NCBI GenBank assembly: GCA_021789095.1
Contig: JAJYJX010000113.1
Location: forward strand, 1-8,485
DNA length: 8,485 nt
Direction: 5' to 3'
Origin: a bacterium
Lineage (GTDB): Bacteria > JAMCPX01
The notes under the pieces were generated by a model. It was not told where the DNA came from. It saw nothing but the letters and a program-made list of their open reading frames with translations, and did not search any database. The position numbers and the translations under genes are program-made. Positions within the stretch are counted from its first letter, which is position 1. Every line of letters starts with the position of its first letter. Below are positions 1-5,835 of this stretch, piece after piece.

Positions 1-127
1 GCTTAATGTGAGCAACCTTTTCGAGCACTCTTACAGAAGCTCACGCACGAGGTTTAACTTCTATTATAATAATATGCATTATCTCGAAAAGTTCAAGAGC
101 GAGGGTTGCCATAAACCCGAAAAATGT

Positions 128-531
128 AATAAGGACGCAAACAGCCTTTCTCCTGACGATTTCAGGCGCATGAACCCGCGTTTTCAGGAAGGGAATATAA
201 AGAAAAACCTGTTTTTCCTGCAACGTATAGAAGATATTGCGGCAGAAAAAAATGCACACCTTCACAGCTTGCATTGGCATGGGTGCTTGCACAGGGCAAA
301 GACATCGTGCCCATATCTGGTACTAAACACTGAAAGTATCTTGAGGAGAACATTGCTGCAGTTGATGTGATACTAACAAAAAAAGACATTGAACGCATAA
401 ACGAGACAGCACCTTATGGCATTGCTGCAGGTACACGCTATTCCGAAGCTTTAATGCAGGCGGTAAATAAAAAGGAGACAGACATGAAAAAAAGAATGGA
501 TAATTATGAAATAATCGGTGTAACGGGGTAA
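128..531 (+). pseudogene. Aldo/keto reductase, degraded 3' remnant
   Basis: This is the C-terminal part of an aldo/keto reductase (NADPH-dependent carbonyl reductase family) that can no longer be translated as one protein. From about 128 to 253 one frame reads family-typical sequence (SLSPDDFRRMNPRFQ, then RIEDIAAEKN). At 254-255 a net one-base loss shifts the frame, and homology resumes as TPSQLALAWVLAQGKDIVPI followed by SGTK. A TGA at 331-333 stands where the family has Arg in GTK-R-R-KYLEEN; CGA to TGA would explain it. Homology continues through KYLEENIAAVDV and AAGTRYSEALMQAVNK to about 471. The N-terminal two thirds, with the catalytic Tyr, is not found upstream; positions 1-127 hold nothing I recognise. 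The frame runs past the usual family end for about 20 codons to TAA at 529-531. Inside that tail an AAGGAG followed by ATG at 484 looks like the start of another, truncated gene. The remnant converges on the protease gene. Confidence 0.85.
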
Positions 532-536
532 ATTTC

Positions 537-1556
537 TCAAGCCTCGGCTATGACAACCTCTTTTTCAAACCGTTCCTGTCCCCGTAGTACGGTCACGGTA
601 ACAGGTATGCCGGCAGGCAATTCACCTATGAGGCTGTGAATGTGGTCCACGCTCGCGACTTCTTTTCCGTTAATAGCAATGATAAGGTCACCCTCGCAAA
701 TACCTGCTTTCCCGGCCGGACTGTCGTGCATGATCGACACGACTTCTACGGCAAACTCTGCTTTAAGATTATGGAACCTTACCAGCCGTCTGCCGAGAGG
801 ACGCTGCTGCGCAGTGATGCCGAGGTATCCTCGGCGCACCCTTCCGTTGGTCAGTAATTGAGATACAACCCATTGGGCTGTATTCGATGGTATGGAAAAG
901 CCGATCCCCTGCGCCATAACTATGATCGCAGTGTTGATACCTGCTATCCGTCCCCTGGAATCTACAAGCGGCCCCCCTGAATTCCCGGGATTGAGCGGGG
1001 CTGTATGCTGAATGATGTCCTCTATGAGCCTTCCACCCCGGCTTCTTAAAGCCCTGCCAAGTGCGCTCACCACCCCGGTGGACACAGTCGATTGGAACCC
1101 GAACGGATTGCCTATGGCAATAACAAGCTGCCCCACGCGCAAAGAGCCCGAATCTCCGAGTGAAGCATAAGGAAGGCCTGAACCGTCTGCACGGATTACC
1201 GCAAGATCAGTTGCCGGATCTGTGCCGATAAGTGCTGCAGGAATAGTTGTCCCGCTGGTAAGCGTTACGCTCAGCTCTTTTGCGTTGTGCACAACGTGAT
1301 CATTGGTAAGGACATAGCCGTCGGGAGCTATGATAACACCTGAACCGGCCCCGATCTGTTCTGTTTCGCTCTCCCTTGACTGAGCTCCGACAGAAATACT
1401 TACGACTGCCGGGCCTACATCATCCACTACCTTTATGACTGCACGCGAGTACGTATCAAGCAGTTCAGCATCGGGCTTATCAGCATCTCTTACTTCATAC
1501 TTTCCCTCCCGATCTTTCTCCTCTTCACTCTTAATCAGTTTGAAAGTCTGCAGCAT
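537..1556 (-). CDS. HtrA/DegQ-like serine protease with one PDZ domain, no signal peptide
   Basis: A 339-residue S1C-family serine endopeptidase with a C-terminal PDZ domain. The catalytic triad is visible: His87 in TNDHVV, Asp117 in DPATDLAVIR and Ser193 in NPGNSGGPL. The protease domain covers about residues 42-235 and the PDZ domain about 243-335 (YLGI, then SPAGKAGICEGDLIIAINGK). HtrA proteins degrade or refold damaged proteins, usually in the periplasm. Here the N-terminus (MLQTFKLIKSEEEKDREGKY) is charged and has no hydrophobic stretch, so export by a Sec signal is not supported. I know a group of similar leaderless HtrA-like proteins in environmental bacteria, so this is probably a real cytoplasmic type. 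The ATG at 1556 is preceded by AGGGAGG at about 5 bases, which supports the start. It is divergent from the DUF1571 gene; I see no convincing promoter for it in the 112-bp gap. Client proteins cannot be inferred. Confidence 0.93.
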   Translation of the reverse strand: MLQTFKLIKSEEEKDREGKYEVRDADKPDAELLDTYSRAVIKVVDDVGPAVVSISVGAQSRESETEQIGAGSGVIIAPDGYVLTNDHVVHNAKELSVTLTSGTTIPAALIGTDPATDLAVIRADGSGLPYASLGDSGSLRVGQLVIAIGNPFGFQSTVSTGVVSALGRALRSRGGRLIEDIIQHTAPLNPGNSGGPLVDSRGRIAGINTAIIVMAQGIGFSIPSNTAQWVVSQLLTNGRVRRGYLGITAQQRPLGRRLVRFHNLKAEFAVEVVSIMHDSPAGKAGICEGDLIIAINGKEVASVDHIHSLIGELPAGIPVTVTVLRGQERFEKEVVIAEA

Positions 1557-1630
1557 AAACGCCTCCCTGTTGTATTAGTTAAAGTACACTATTACTGTTT
1601 TCAAGTGCTCGGCAGGAAGTGTTTAATTAA

Positions 1631-1659
1631 TTGACCGCCCTGTCGTTATTGCTTATACT
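1631..1659 (+). promoter_or_regulatory. Sigma70-type promoter for the DUF1571 gene
   Basis: TTGACC (1631-1636), a 17-base spacer, then TATACT (1654-1659), 5/6 matches to each consensus hexamer. A transcript would start near 1666, only a few bases before the ATG at 1669, which has no Shine-Dalgarno sequence. The mRNA would therefore be leaderless or nearly so. The alternative is that translation starts further in, at 1786 or 1816. Confidence 0.6.
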
Positions 1660-1668
1660 GCAATAATC

Positions 1669-2589
1669 ATGAAAAGAGATTCTTATACCGGTTCAAAGAT
1701 CATAAACCCCGTTAGAAAATCTAAGACGGGAAAGCACGCCCTTTCTATAAGGAATTTGAGATGTATCATATTATCCCCGCTATATATGGTGCGACTTTCT
1801 AACGGGGTAAAGTACATGCTGTTATTTATGGCGTGCATATCGTTTTACCTACCTGTACGCTATGCACTCGGAGGAGAGGAACCAGAGAGTACAGTGAATA
1901 CGCAGAAGATCAGCACCGCACAGTCGATAATGAACAACGTGATAATAGCACTGCTTAAAAAAGATATAGATGCCTTAAAGCAGATAAAGAGCTATCATTG
2001 CACATTTATAAAACAGGAAATGTTCAACGGTAAGCTCAGCCACACAGAGACAATAAGCTATTACTACGAGGCACCGTGCAGCATTTATATGAAGTGGACG
2101 AACGAACAGGAAAAGGGACTTGTTGCAGTATATAACTGTAAAAAAGATAAAAACCATTTCAAGGGAAAAGACAGCGGAATTGCGGGGTACCTCGGGTTCA
2201 TGAAGTTCAAGTTGAAAAGCAATTTTGTAAAGGCATTCCATCCAAACCACTGGCAGATCAATCAATCGGACATAATTTTTATGACCAGGATGATCCTTGA
2301 ACAGATGGAGGATTCCATCAAGGCCGGGCAGTTCAGACTGAACTCGATCAAGGCGGTGCACGACGATGAAGCCGGCGTGGATGCCCTGAGGTTCGATGCT
2401 TTCCTTTCCGACAGGCCCGTTGACGGAATATTGTACAGCAAGGCATCAATATGGGTGGATTCCGATACACTCATACCCGTGAAGTTACTGCTGTATAATT
2501 TCAAAGGTGAACTCTATGAAAGGTACATATTGAAGGACATGAAACTGAACGTGGACATCCCCCGGGGCATATTTGTGCCTGTACGGTAG
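1669..2589 (+). CDS. DUF1571 family protein, probably exported, N-terminus altered by an inserted element
   Basis: A DUF1571 family protein of unknown biochemical role. The recognisable domain runs from about IKSYHCTFIKQEMFNGKL through a middle tract ending YMKW to the C-terminal part (ILEQMEDSIKAGQF, ASIWVDSDTLIPVKLLLY). The pattern is that of a LolA-like beta-rich envelope protein; that fold is inferred. As read from ATG 1669 it has 306 residues, but codons 13-47 come from a 101-bp inverted-repeat element plus a duplicated TAAA. Without it, the protein would begin MKRDSYTGSKIIK, then YMLLFMACISFYLPV and RYALGG: a normal signal peptide with basic n-region, hydrophobic core and small residues near the cut site. 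Three starts are possible today: 1669 (306 aa, next to the likely transcription start), ATG 1786 inside the element (267 aa, with a basic n-region) and ATG 1816 (257 aa). None has a good ribosome binding site. The gene lies 48 bases before msrAB and probably shares its transcript. Confidence 0.8.
   Translation: MKRDSYTGSKIINPVRKSKTGKHALSIRNLRCIILSPLYMVRLSNGVKYMLLFMACISFYLPVRYALGGEEPESTVNTQKISTAQSIMNNVIIALLKKDIDALKQIKSYHCTFIKQEMFNGKLSHTETISYYYEAPCSIYMKWTNEQEKGLVAVYNCKKDKNHFKGKDSGIAGYLGFMKFKLKSNFVKAFHPNHWQINQSDIIFMTRMILEQMEDSIKAGQFRLNSIKAVHDDEAGVDALRFDAFLSDRPVDGILYSKASIWVDSDTLIPVKLLLYNFKGELYERYILKDMKLNVDIPRGIFVPVR
1707..1807. mobile_element. MITE-like 101-bp element with 12-bp inverted ends and TAAA target duplication
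   Basis: The left end CCCCGTTAGAAA (1707-1718) and right end TTTCTAACGGGG (1796-1807) are perfect reverse complements. A 4-bp direct repeat TAAA flanks them (1703-1706 and 1808-1811), as left by transposition. If the flanking A/T is counted in the inverted repeat it grows to 13 bp and the duplication shrinks to AA. The left end can also fold alone: CCCGTTAGA at 1708-1716 pairs with TCTAA and CGGG at 1720-1730 around a two-base GA bulge. On the right, CCCCG at 1775-1779 faces CGGGG at 1803-1807. No transposase frame fits, so it must be non-autonomous. It is read through in the DUF1571 frame without a stop. The transposon family is not identified. Confidence 0.75.
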
Positions 2590-2637
2590 AAGTACCGCAC
2601 TTGACTCGAGCTGTTGCTGTGCGCATTATCAGATCAT

Positions 2638-3702
2638 ATGGTGAAAGTATTGCTCATCATCACGGCAGTCAGTATGGTAATAATGCTTGCACGGGCAGAC
2701 CGTACACAAACTCAGGACCCGGGAGACAGCAATACAACGTCCGGGAAGAATCTGGAAACCGCTATATTCGCAGGAGGGTGTTTCTGGTGTATGGTGTCCC
2801 CGTTTGAACACCTCAAGGGCGTGGTAAAGGTCGTATCAGGCTATACCGGAGGAAAAACAAAAAACCCGACATACGAGGAAGTTTCCTCCGGGACAACGGG
2901 CCATTATGAGGCAATACAGGTAACGTACGACCCGTCAAAGATTACCTACAAAGAGCTCCTTGACGTTTACTGGAGGCAGATTGACCCGACGGACAGCGGC
3001 GGTCAGTTCGTTGACAGAGGTTCACAGTACAAAACAGCAATTTTCTATCAAACAGATGAAGAAAAGCAGCTTGCGGAAAAATCCAAAGAAGAGACTGCCA
3101 GGCTATGGGATTTTGACAAGCCGATCGTTACAAAAATCATCAAGTTCACGGAATTCTATCCTGCCGAGGACTACCATCAGGACTATTACAAGAAAGACCC
3201 TATACGGTACAAGCTTTACAGGATTGGTTCAGGACGTGATGCGTATCTTGAAAAGCAGTGGGGGGATGAAAAACCCTCAAAGAAGGATCTCGAAAAGAAG
3301 CTCACTCCCCTGCAATACAAGGTCACACAGGAATGCGGCACTGAAAAACCGTTTGACAACGAATACTGGAACAACCACAGGGAAGGCATATATGTGGACA
3401 TTGTTTCCGGGGAGCCGTTGTTCAGTTCAACTGACAAGTTCGACTCTGGCTCAGGCTGGCCCAGCTTTACAAAACCGCTTGTGCCGGACAATATCGTTGA
3501 AAAAAAGGACACAAGCCACTTTATGGTCAGGACAGAGGTGGAGAGCACGGCAGGCTCGCACCTGGGACATGTCTTCGATGACGGGCCAAAACCGACGGGG
3601 CTGCGCTACTGTATAAACTCCGCCGCCTTGAGGTTCATCCCCAAGGAAGACCTGGAGAAGGAAGGATACGGCCAGTACAAGAAACTATTCGAGAAGAAAT
3701 AA
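2638..3702 (+). CDS. msrAB: Peptide methionine sulfoxide reductase MsrA-MsrB fusion, exported
   Basis: A 354-residue bifunctional enzyme that reduces both stereoisomers of methionine sulfoxide in proteins. The MsrA domain (about residues 40-200) handles the S form. It contains GGCFWC with the nucleophile Cys48, then [18 protein letters not shown] and the EDYHQDYY motif. The MsrB domain (about 222-335) handles the R form: [43 protein letters not shown] and [11 protein letters not shown], with nucleophile Cys325. Cys51 and Cys233 are candidate resolving cysteines. The CxxC pairs of zinc-type MsrB are absent. I chose ATG 2638 because it begins a clear signal peptide ([10 protein letters not shown], then [10 protein letters not shown]); a TTG at 2614 is in frame but less likely. 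The enzyme probably repairs oxidised proteins outside the cytoplasm, as PilB-type fusions do. No strong ribosome binding site precedes it; coupling to the DUF1571 gene 48 bases upstream is plausible. I see no convincing terminator in 3703-3773. Confidence 0.95.
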   Translation: MVKVLLIITAVSMVIMLARADRTQTQDPGDSNTTSGKNLETAIFAGGCFWCMVSPFEHLKGVVKVVSGYTGGKTKNPTYEEVSSGTTGHYEAIQVTYDPSKITYKELLDVYWRQIDPTDSGGQFVDRGSQYKTAIFYQTDEEKQLAEKSKEETARLWDFDKPIVTKIIKFTEFYPAEDYHQDYYKKDPIRYKLYRIGSGRDAYLEKQWGDEKPSKKDLEKKLTPLQYKVTQECGTEKPFDNEYWNNHREGIYVDIVSGEPLFSSTDKFDSGSGWPSFTKPLVPDNIVEKKDTSHFMVRTEVESTAGSHLGHVFDDGPKPTGLRYCINSAALRFIPKEDLEKEGYGQYKKLFEKK

Positions 3703-3773
3703 GCCTGATCCCAAACTTTACGGCGTGATATACAGGGTCATATTTGGTTAATTCTTCCTTTTTTCACCAGATC

Positions 3774-4154
3774 TTATACGTGCTTATGCGCATCAACAAG
3801 CTCTGGGTTGTCTGTAAGCTTGTTATTGAGGAACAATTCTACCGCCCTGTTAGTATCTGTCTCGTCCGTGACAAAGACCTCTATTCCTGCGTCTTTTAGA
3901 TCGTCATAAATCCGTCTGCCCATGCCGTGCGATATTACAATCTTGCAGTCTGACAGAGCCTCTAAGATAAGGCTGTGGTGGTCGTAGTTGCCATGCTCAT
4001 GCTCTATACCCCTGGCATGCCCGGTAAAAGTATTGTTCCTGTATTCCCGGTTTTTTATGCTGCTGTTCTCAATGTCAAAGATCACAAACCCTCTTGTCCT
4101 CCCGAAATGGGAAGATATGTTTTGTCCGTTGTCAGATGCAACTGCTATTTTCAT
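3774..4154 (-). CDS. NifX/dinitrogenase iron-molybdenum cofactor biosynthesis family protein
   Basis: A 126-residue single-domain protein of the NifX/NafY/NifB-C-terminal family. The start MKIAVASDNGQNISSHFGRT is the family's hallmark; ALSDCKIVISHGMGRRIYDDL and AGIEVFVTDE complete the RNase H-like fold. Relatives bind or carry iron-sulfur or molybdenum cofactor precursors, but many members occur outside nif clusters and have no defined function. No nif gene lies in this window, so a role in nitrogen fixation is not supported. A His-rich stretch (GHARGIEHEHGNYDHH, residues 45-60, and HKH at 123-125) could bind metal. ATG 4154 follows GGAGGT at 4 bases. It lies 12 bases after the DUF134 stop, so the two are almost certainly one operon with DUF134 first. 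It converges on msrAB. Confidence 0.88.
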   Translation of the reverse strand: MKIAVASDNGQNISSHFGRTRGFVIFDIENSSIKNREYRNNTFTGHARGIEHEHGNYDHHSLILEALSDCKIVISHGMGRRIYDDLKDAGIEVFVTDETDTNRAVELFLNNKLTDNPELVDAHKHV

Positions 4155-4166
4155 ACTTACCTCCGT

Positions 4167-4652
4167 TTATATTTTTATCTGCCTTCTTTTTCCCAATAAC
4201 TTCTCATGACAGGAAGACCCTTCCCTCATCATACTTGTCCCGCATTTGGGACATCTTTCCTCTTTACACGGTATACCGGCCTTATGCGGTACCTTTTCGT
4301 TACATTTGGGACATATGCAAAATCCGTCGGCGCCCATGCCATTACGAACGTCTCCAAATCCACGCATTTCAATATTACCTCCTTCGATTCTTAATGCCTT
4401 TCCCTTTACCAATGCATCTGCTATTTTCCTGTGCGCTGATTCTATGATCCTGCCGAAGGTAGGTCTGGAGATATGCATCTTTTCTGCTGCCTGTTCCTGG
4501 TAAAGCCCTTCGTAATCGGCAAGCCTCACAGCTTCGAGCTCGTCTATGCTCAAAACAACCTCCCCGAGCATATGCATGGGTATGCCACTTGGTTTGAAAT
4601 ACCTTGTGCCGGGCACAAATCCTACCCTTCTGCAACATACCGGTCTTGGCAT
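4167..4652 (-). CDS. DUF134 (UPF0251) DNA-binding protein with C-terminal Cys-rich segment
   Basis: A 161-residue member of the DUF134/UPF0251 family, predicted helix-turn-helix DNA-binding proteins. The family signature MPRPVCCRRVGFVPGTRYFKPSG opens the protein as two adjoining stretches (residues 1-9, then 10-23). The sigma-like HTH lies at about 33-80 (LSIDELEAVRLADYEGL, then QEQAAEKMHISRPTFGRII). The C-terminal part carries Cys112, 114, 117, 129, 134, 137 and 148, including CPKC and CPKCG pairs that look like a zinc ribbon or a metal-cluster site. Many DUF134 proteins are shorter and lack such a segment. ATG 4652 follows AGAGGTGA at 4 bases. It is the first gene of a pair with the NifX-like gene, and a palindrome overlaps its promoter. 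Autoregulation in response to metal or redox state is a reasonable inference, not shown. Confidence 0.88.
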   Translation of the reverse strand: MPRPVCCRRVGFVPGTRYFKPSGIPMHMLGEVVLSIDELEAVRLADYEGLYQEQAAEKMHISRPTFGRIIESAHRKIADALVKGKALRIEGGNIEMRGFGDVRNGMGADGFCICPKCNEKVPHKAGIPCKEERCPKCGTSMMREGSSCHEKLLGKRRQIKI

Positions 4653-4670
4653 AAAATCACCTCTGGATTA

Positions 4671-4692
4671 ATTATAAGCAAATGCTCATAAT
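4671..4692. promoter_or_regulatory. 22-bp palindromic operator candidate over the -10 and spacer
   Basis: ATTATAAGCA (4671-4680), AA, TGCTCATAAT (4683-4692): two 10-base arms that match as reverse complements at 9 of 10 positions. It covers the -10 hexamer and most of the spacer, an ideal place to block RNA polymerase. It is suited to a dimeric HTH protein; the DUF134 protein encoded just downstream is the obvious candidate, by inference. I found no second copy in the window. Confidence 0.6.
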
Positions 4693-4699
4693 ATGTCAA
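4671..4699 (-). promoter_or_regulatory. Consensus sigma70 promoter of the DUF134-nifX-like operon
   Basis: Read on the minus strand: TTGACA (4699-4694), a 17-base spacer, then TATAAT (4676-4671). Both hexamers and the spacing are perfect consensus. Transcription would start near 4664, giving a leader of about 12 bases that is little more than the ribosome binding site. A promoter this strong in front of a small regulator operon implies repression in normal conditions. Confidence 0.8.
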
Positions 4700-4761
4700 G
4701 ACCTCTGGTGGATGTTGTGATGAACCCAGAAATTGCATCAAAAATAAAAAAGGGCTGTAAT

Positions 4762-4824
4762 GTCATTCCCGTGCAAACGGGAATCCAGTTCTTTAAAATA
4801 GTTCCCTGCTTTCGCAGGGATGAC
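4762..4824. repeat. Double-hairpin intergenic repeat with a dRS3-like core
   Basis: The first hairpin is ATTCCCGT-GCAA-ACGGGAAT (4765-4784), a perfect 8-bp stem. It fits the ATTCCC-N8-GGGAAT pattern described as dRS3 in Neisseria and seen widely as GTCATTCCCGC-type repeats. The second is TCCCTGC-TTTC-GCAGGGA (4803-4820), a perfect 7-bp stem. Outer ends GTCATTCCC (4762-4770) and GGGATGAC (4817-4824) are themselves inverted, so the unit looks like a small mobile palindromic unit. It lies 22 bases beyond the sugar kinase stop. On that strand a T-rich tract follows the last hairpin after a 13-base gap, so it may also help end transcription. Confidence 0.75.
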
Positions 4825-4846
4825 GGCAGTGGGGTTCTACTTCATC

Positions 4847-5815
4847 TTAAACAGATTCCGCTGCCAGCTTTTCCTCGTCCAGTTTCTCCCCGAACTCGCA
4901 GCACTTGATCTGCGGAACAAGTCTGAGAAAATCCTCCTTCTGGCAAAGCGCTGTACCCGGCATCAGTGTGGTTGCAGTACCTGCGGCTACAGCATATACA
5001 AGCGACTCCTTAAGGCTTTTGCCCCCTGACAGTCCGTACACAAAGCCTGCCACAGAAGCATCTCCTGCACCGATTGTGTTTTTAACATCCACCTTGGGAG
5101 GCACAGCTATGTGACGTTCGTTCTCGCTGACCAGCAGTATGCCCTTGGCCCCCATTGAAACAAGCACGATCTTTACGCCCTTCTCTTTAACACTGCGGGC
5201 CGCACTTATTATGTCGTCCATGTTCTTCAGCTCCCTGTCGGTAAGCCTGCCGAGCTCGTAAATGTTCGGCTTTATTATATCAGGGAAAGCCTGTATGCCT
5301 ATTTTAAGGGCATCTCCGTCTGTATCCAGCACTGCTCTTGCCCCCCTGTTCTTGGCGATCTCTATGATCCTCCGGTATATCTCCGGGTGAACTCCTGTAG
5401 GAAGACTCCCGCTTATGACGATAAACTCCGGTCTCTCGATCTTTTCAATCGTATGTATCATATCTTCGAGTTTATTCGCGGGGATTTCCGGACCATGCGC
5501 GCTGAAGACTGTCTGCGTACCGTCACCAATATCATTTATGACAATGTTAGTACGGATTTCTCCTGTGATCTTTATGAAGTCAAATTGTACCCCTTCTTTC
5601 AGAAGAAGTCCTTCAAGCTCGGCGCCGGTGAATCCTCCGACAAACCCCAATGCCCTGCTGTTTGTCCCAAGCGTTGTAAGCACTTTGGATACATCTATAC
5701 TCTTACCCCCGGCATAACGTTCTTCGCGTTCGATTCTGTTGGAATCATCAGCATGCACGTGCTTGACCCAGAGCGTCCTGTCAAGTGCCGGGTTAAGTGT
5801 TATGGTATAAATCAT
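4847..5815 (-). CDS. PfkB-family hexose-phosphate kinase (1-phosphofructokinase/6-phosphofructokinase II type)
   Basis: A 322-residue ribokinase-fold kinase of the FruK/LacC/PfkB branch, which phosphorylates fructose-1-phosphate, tagatose-6-phosphate or fructose-6-phosphate with ATP. MIYTITLNPALDRT is the branch's typical N-terminus. GGKSIDVS at 36-43 is the first PfkB signature, with Ser and Asp where GGKGINVS is usual. FIVISGSLPTGV and KPNIYEL follow. NTIGAGDASVAGF holds the anion hole and catalytic base Asp252. The end (VAAGTATTLMPGTALC) resembles E. coli PfkB, and there is no PTS gene nearby, so 6-phosphofructokinase is at least as likely as FruK; substrate is unresolved. I chose ATG 5815, preceded by GAGGGG; an in-frame TTG at 5839 would overlap the upstream gene's stop. 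A charged tail of about 20 residues follows the domain. It lies 20 bases after the preceding membrane-protein gene and is probably co-transcribed with it. Confidence 0.9.
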   Translation of the reverse strand: MIYTITLNPALDRTLWVKHVHADDSNRIEREERYAGGKSIDVSKVLTTLGTNSRALGFVGGFTGAELEGLLLKEGVQFDFIKITGEIRTNIVINDIGDGTQTVFSAHGPEIPANKLEDMIHTIEKIERPEFIVISGSLPTGVHPEIYRRIIEIAKNRGARAVLDTDGDALKIGIQAFPDIIKPNIYELGRLTDRELKNMDDIISAARSVKEKGVKIVLVSMGAKGILLVSENERHIAVPPKVDVKNTIGAGDASVAGFVYGLSGGKSLKESLVYAVAAGTATTLMPGTALCQKEDFLRLVPQIKCCEFGEKLDEEKLAAESV

Positions 5816-5835
5816 GGCCACCCCTCTTGTTGTTT

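Noticed and set aside
41-292. Minus-strand open frame across the aldo/keto reductase remnant
   Set aside because: It is antisense to recognisable coding sequence, lacks a clear ribosome binding site and has no familiar domain.
331-333. TGA as a selenocysteine codon
   Set aside because: The family has Arg here, a nearby frameshift shows the gene is dead, and no SECIS-like hairpin was evident.
8-370. Open frame from GTG 8 as a 120-residue protein
   Set aside because: Its middle part is aldo/keto reductase sequence, but after the frameshift at 254-255 it leaves the homologous frame. It is not a real gene.
1557-1620. Minus-strand promoter for the HtrA-like gene
   Set aside because: TTGAAA is followed at 17 bases only by TAACTA, a poor -10. 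Too weak to call.
2583-2597. Small inverted repeat CGGTA-TACCG after the DUF1571 stop
   Set aside because: A 5-bp stem without a T-tract, and the next gene is only 48 bases away in the same direction.
2960-3616. Long plus-strand open frame inside msrAB
   Set aside because: It is a shifted-frame shadow of the well-supported MsrA-MsrB protein with no domain of its own.
3703-3773. Terminator between the convergent msrAB and nifX-like genes
   Set aside because: CCAAA and TTTGG can pair only across a loop of about 27 bases, and the following T-rich stretch is loose. Not convincing.
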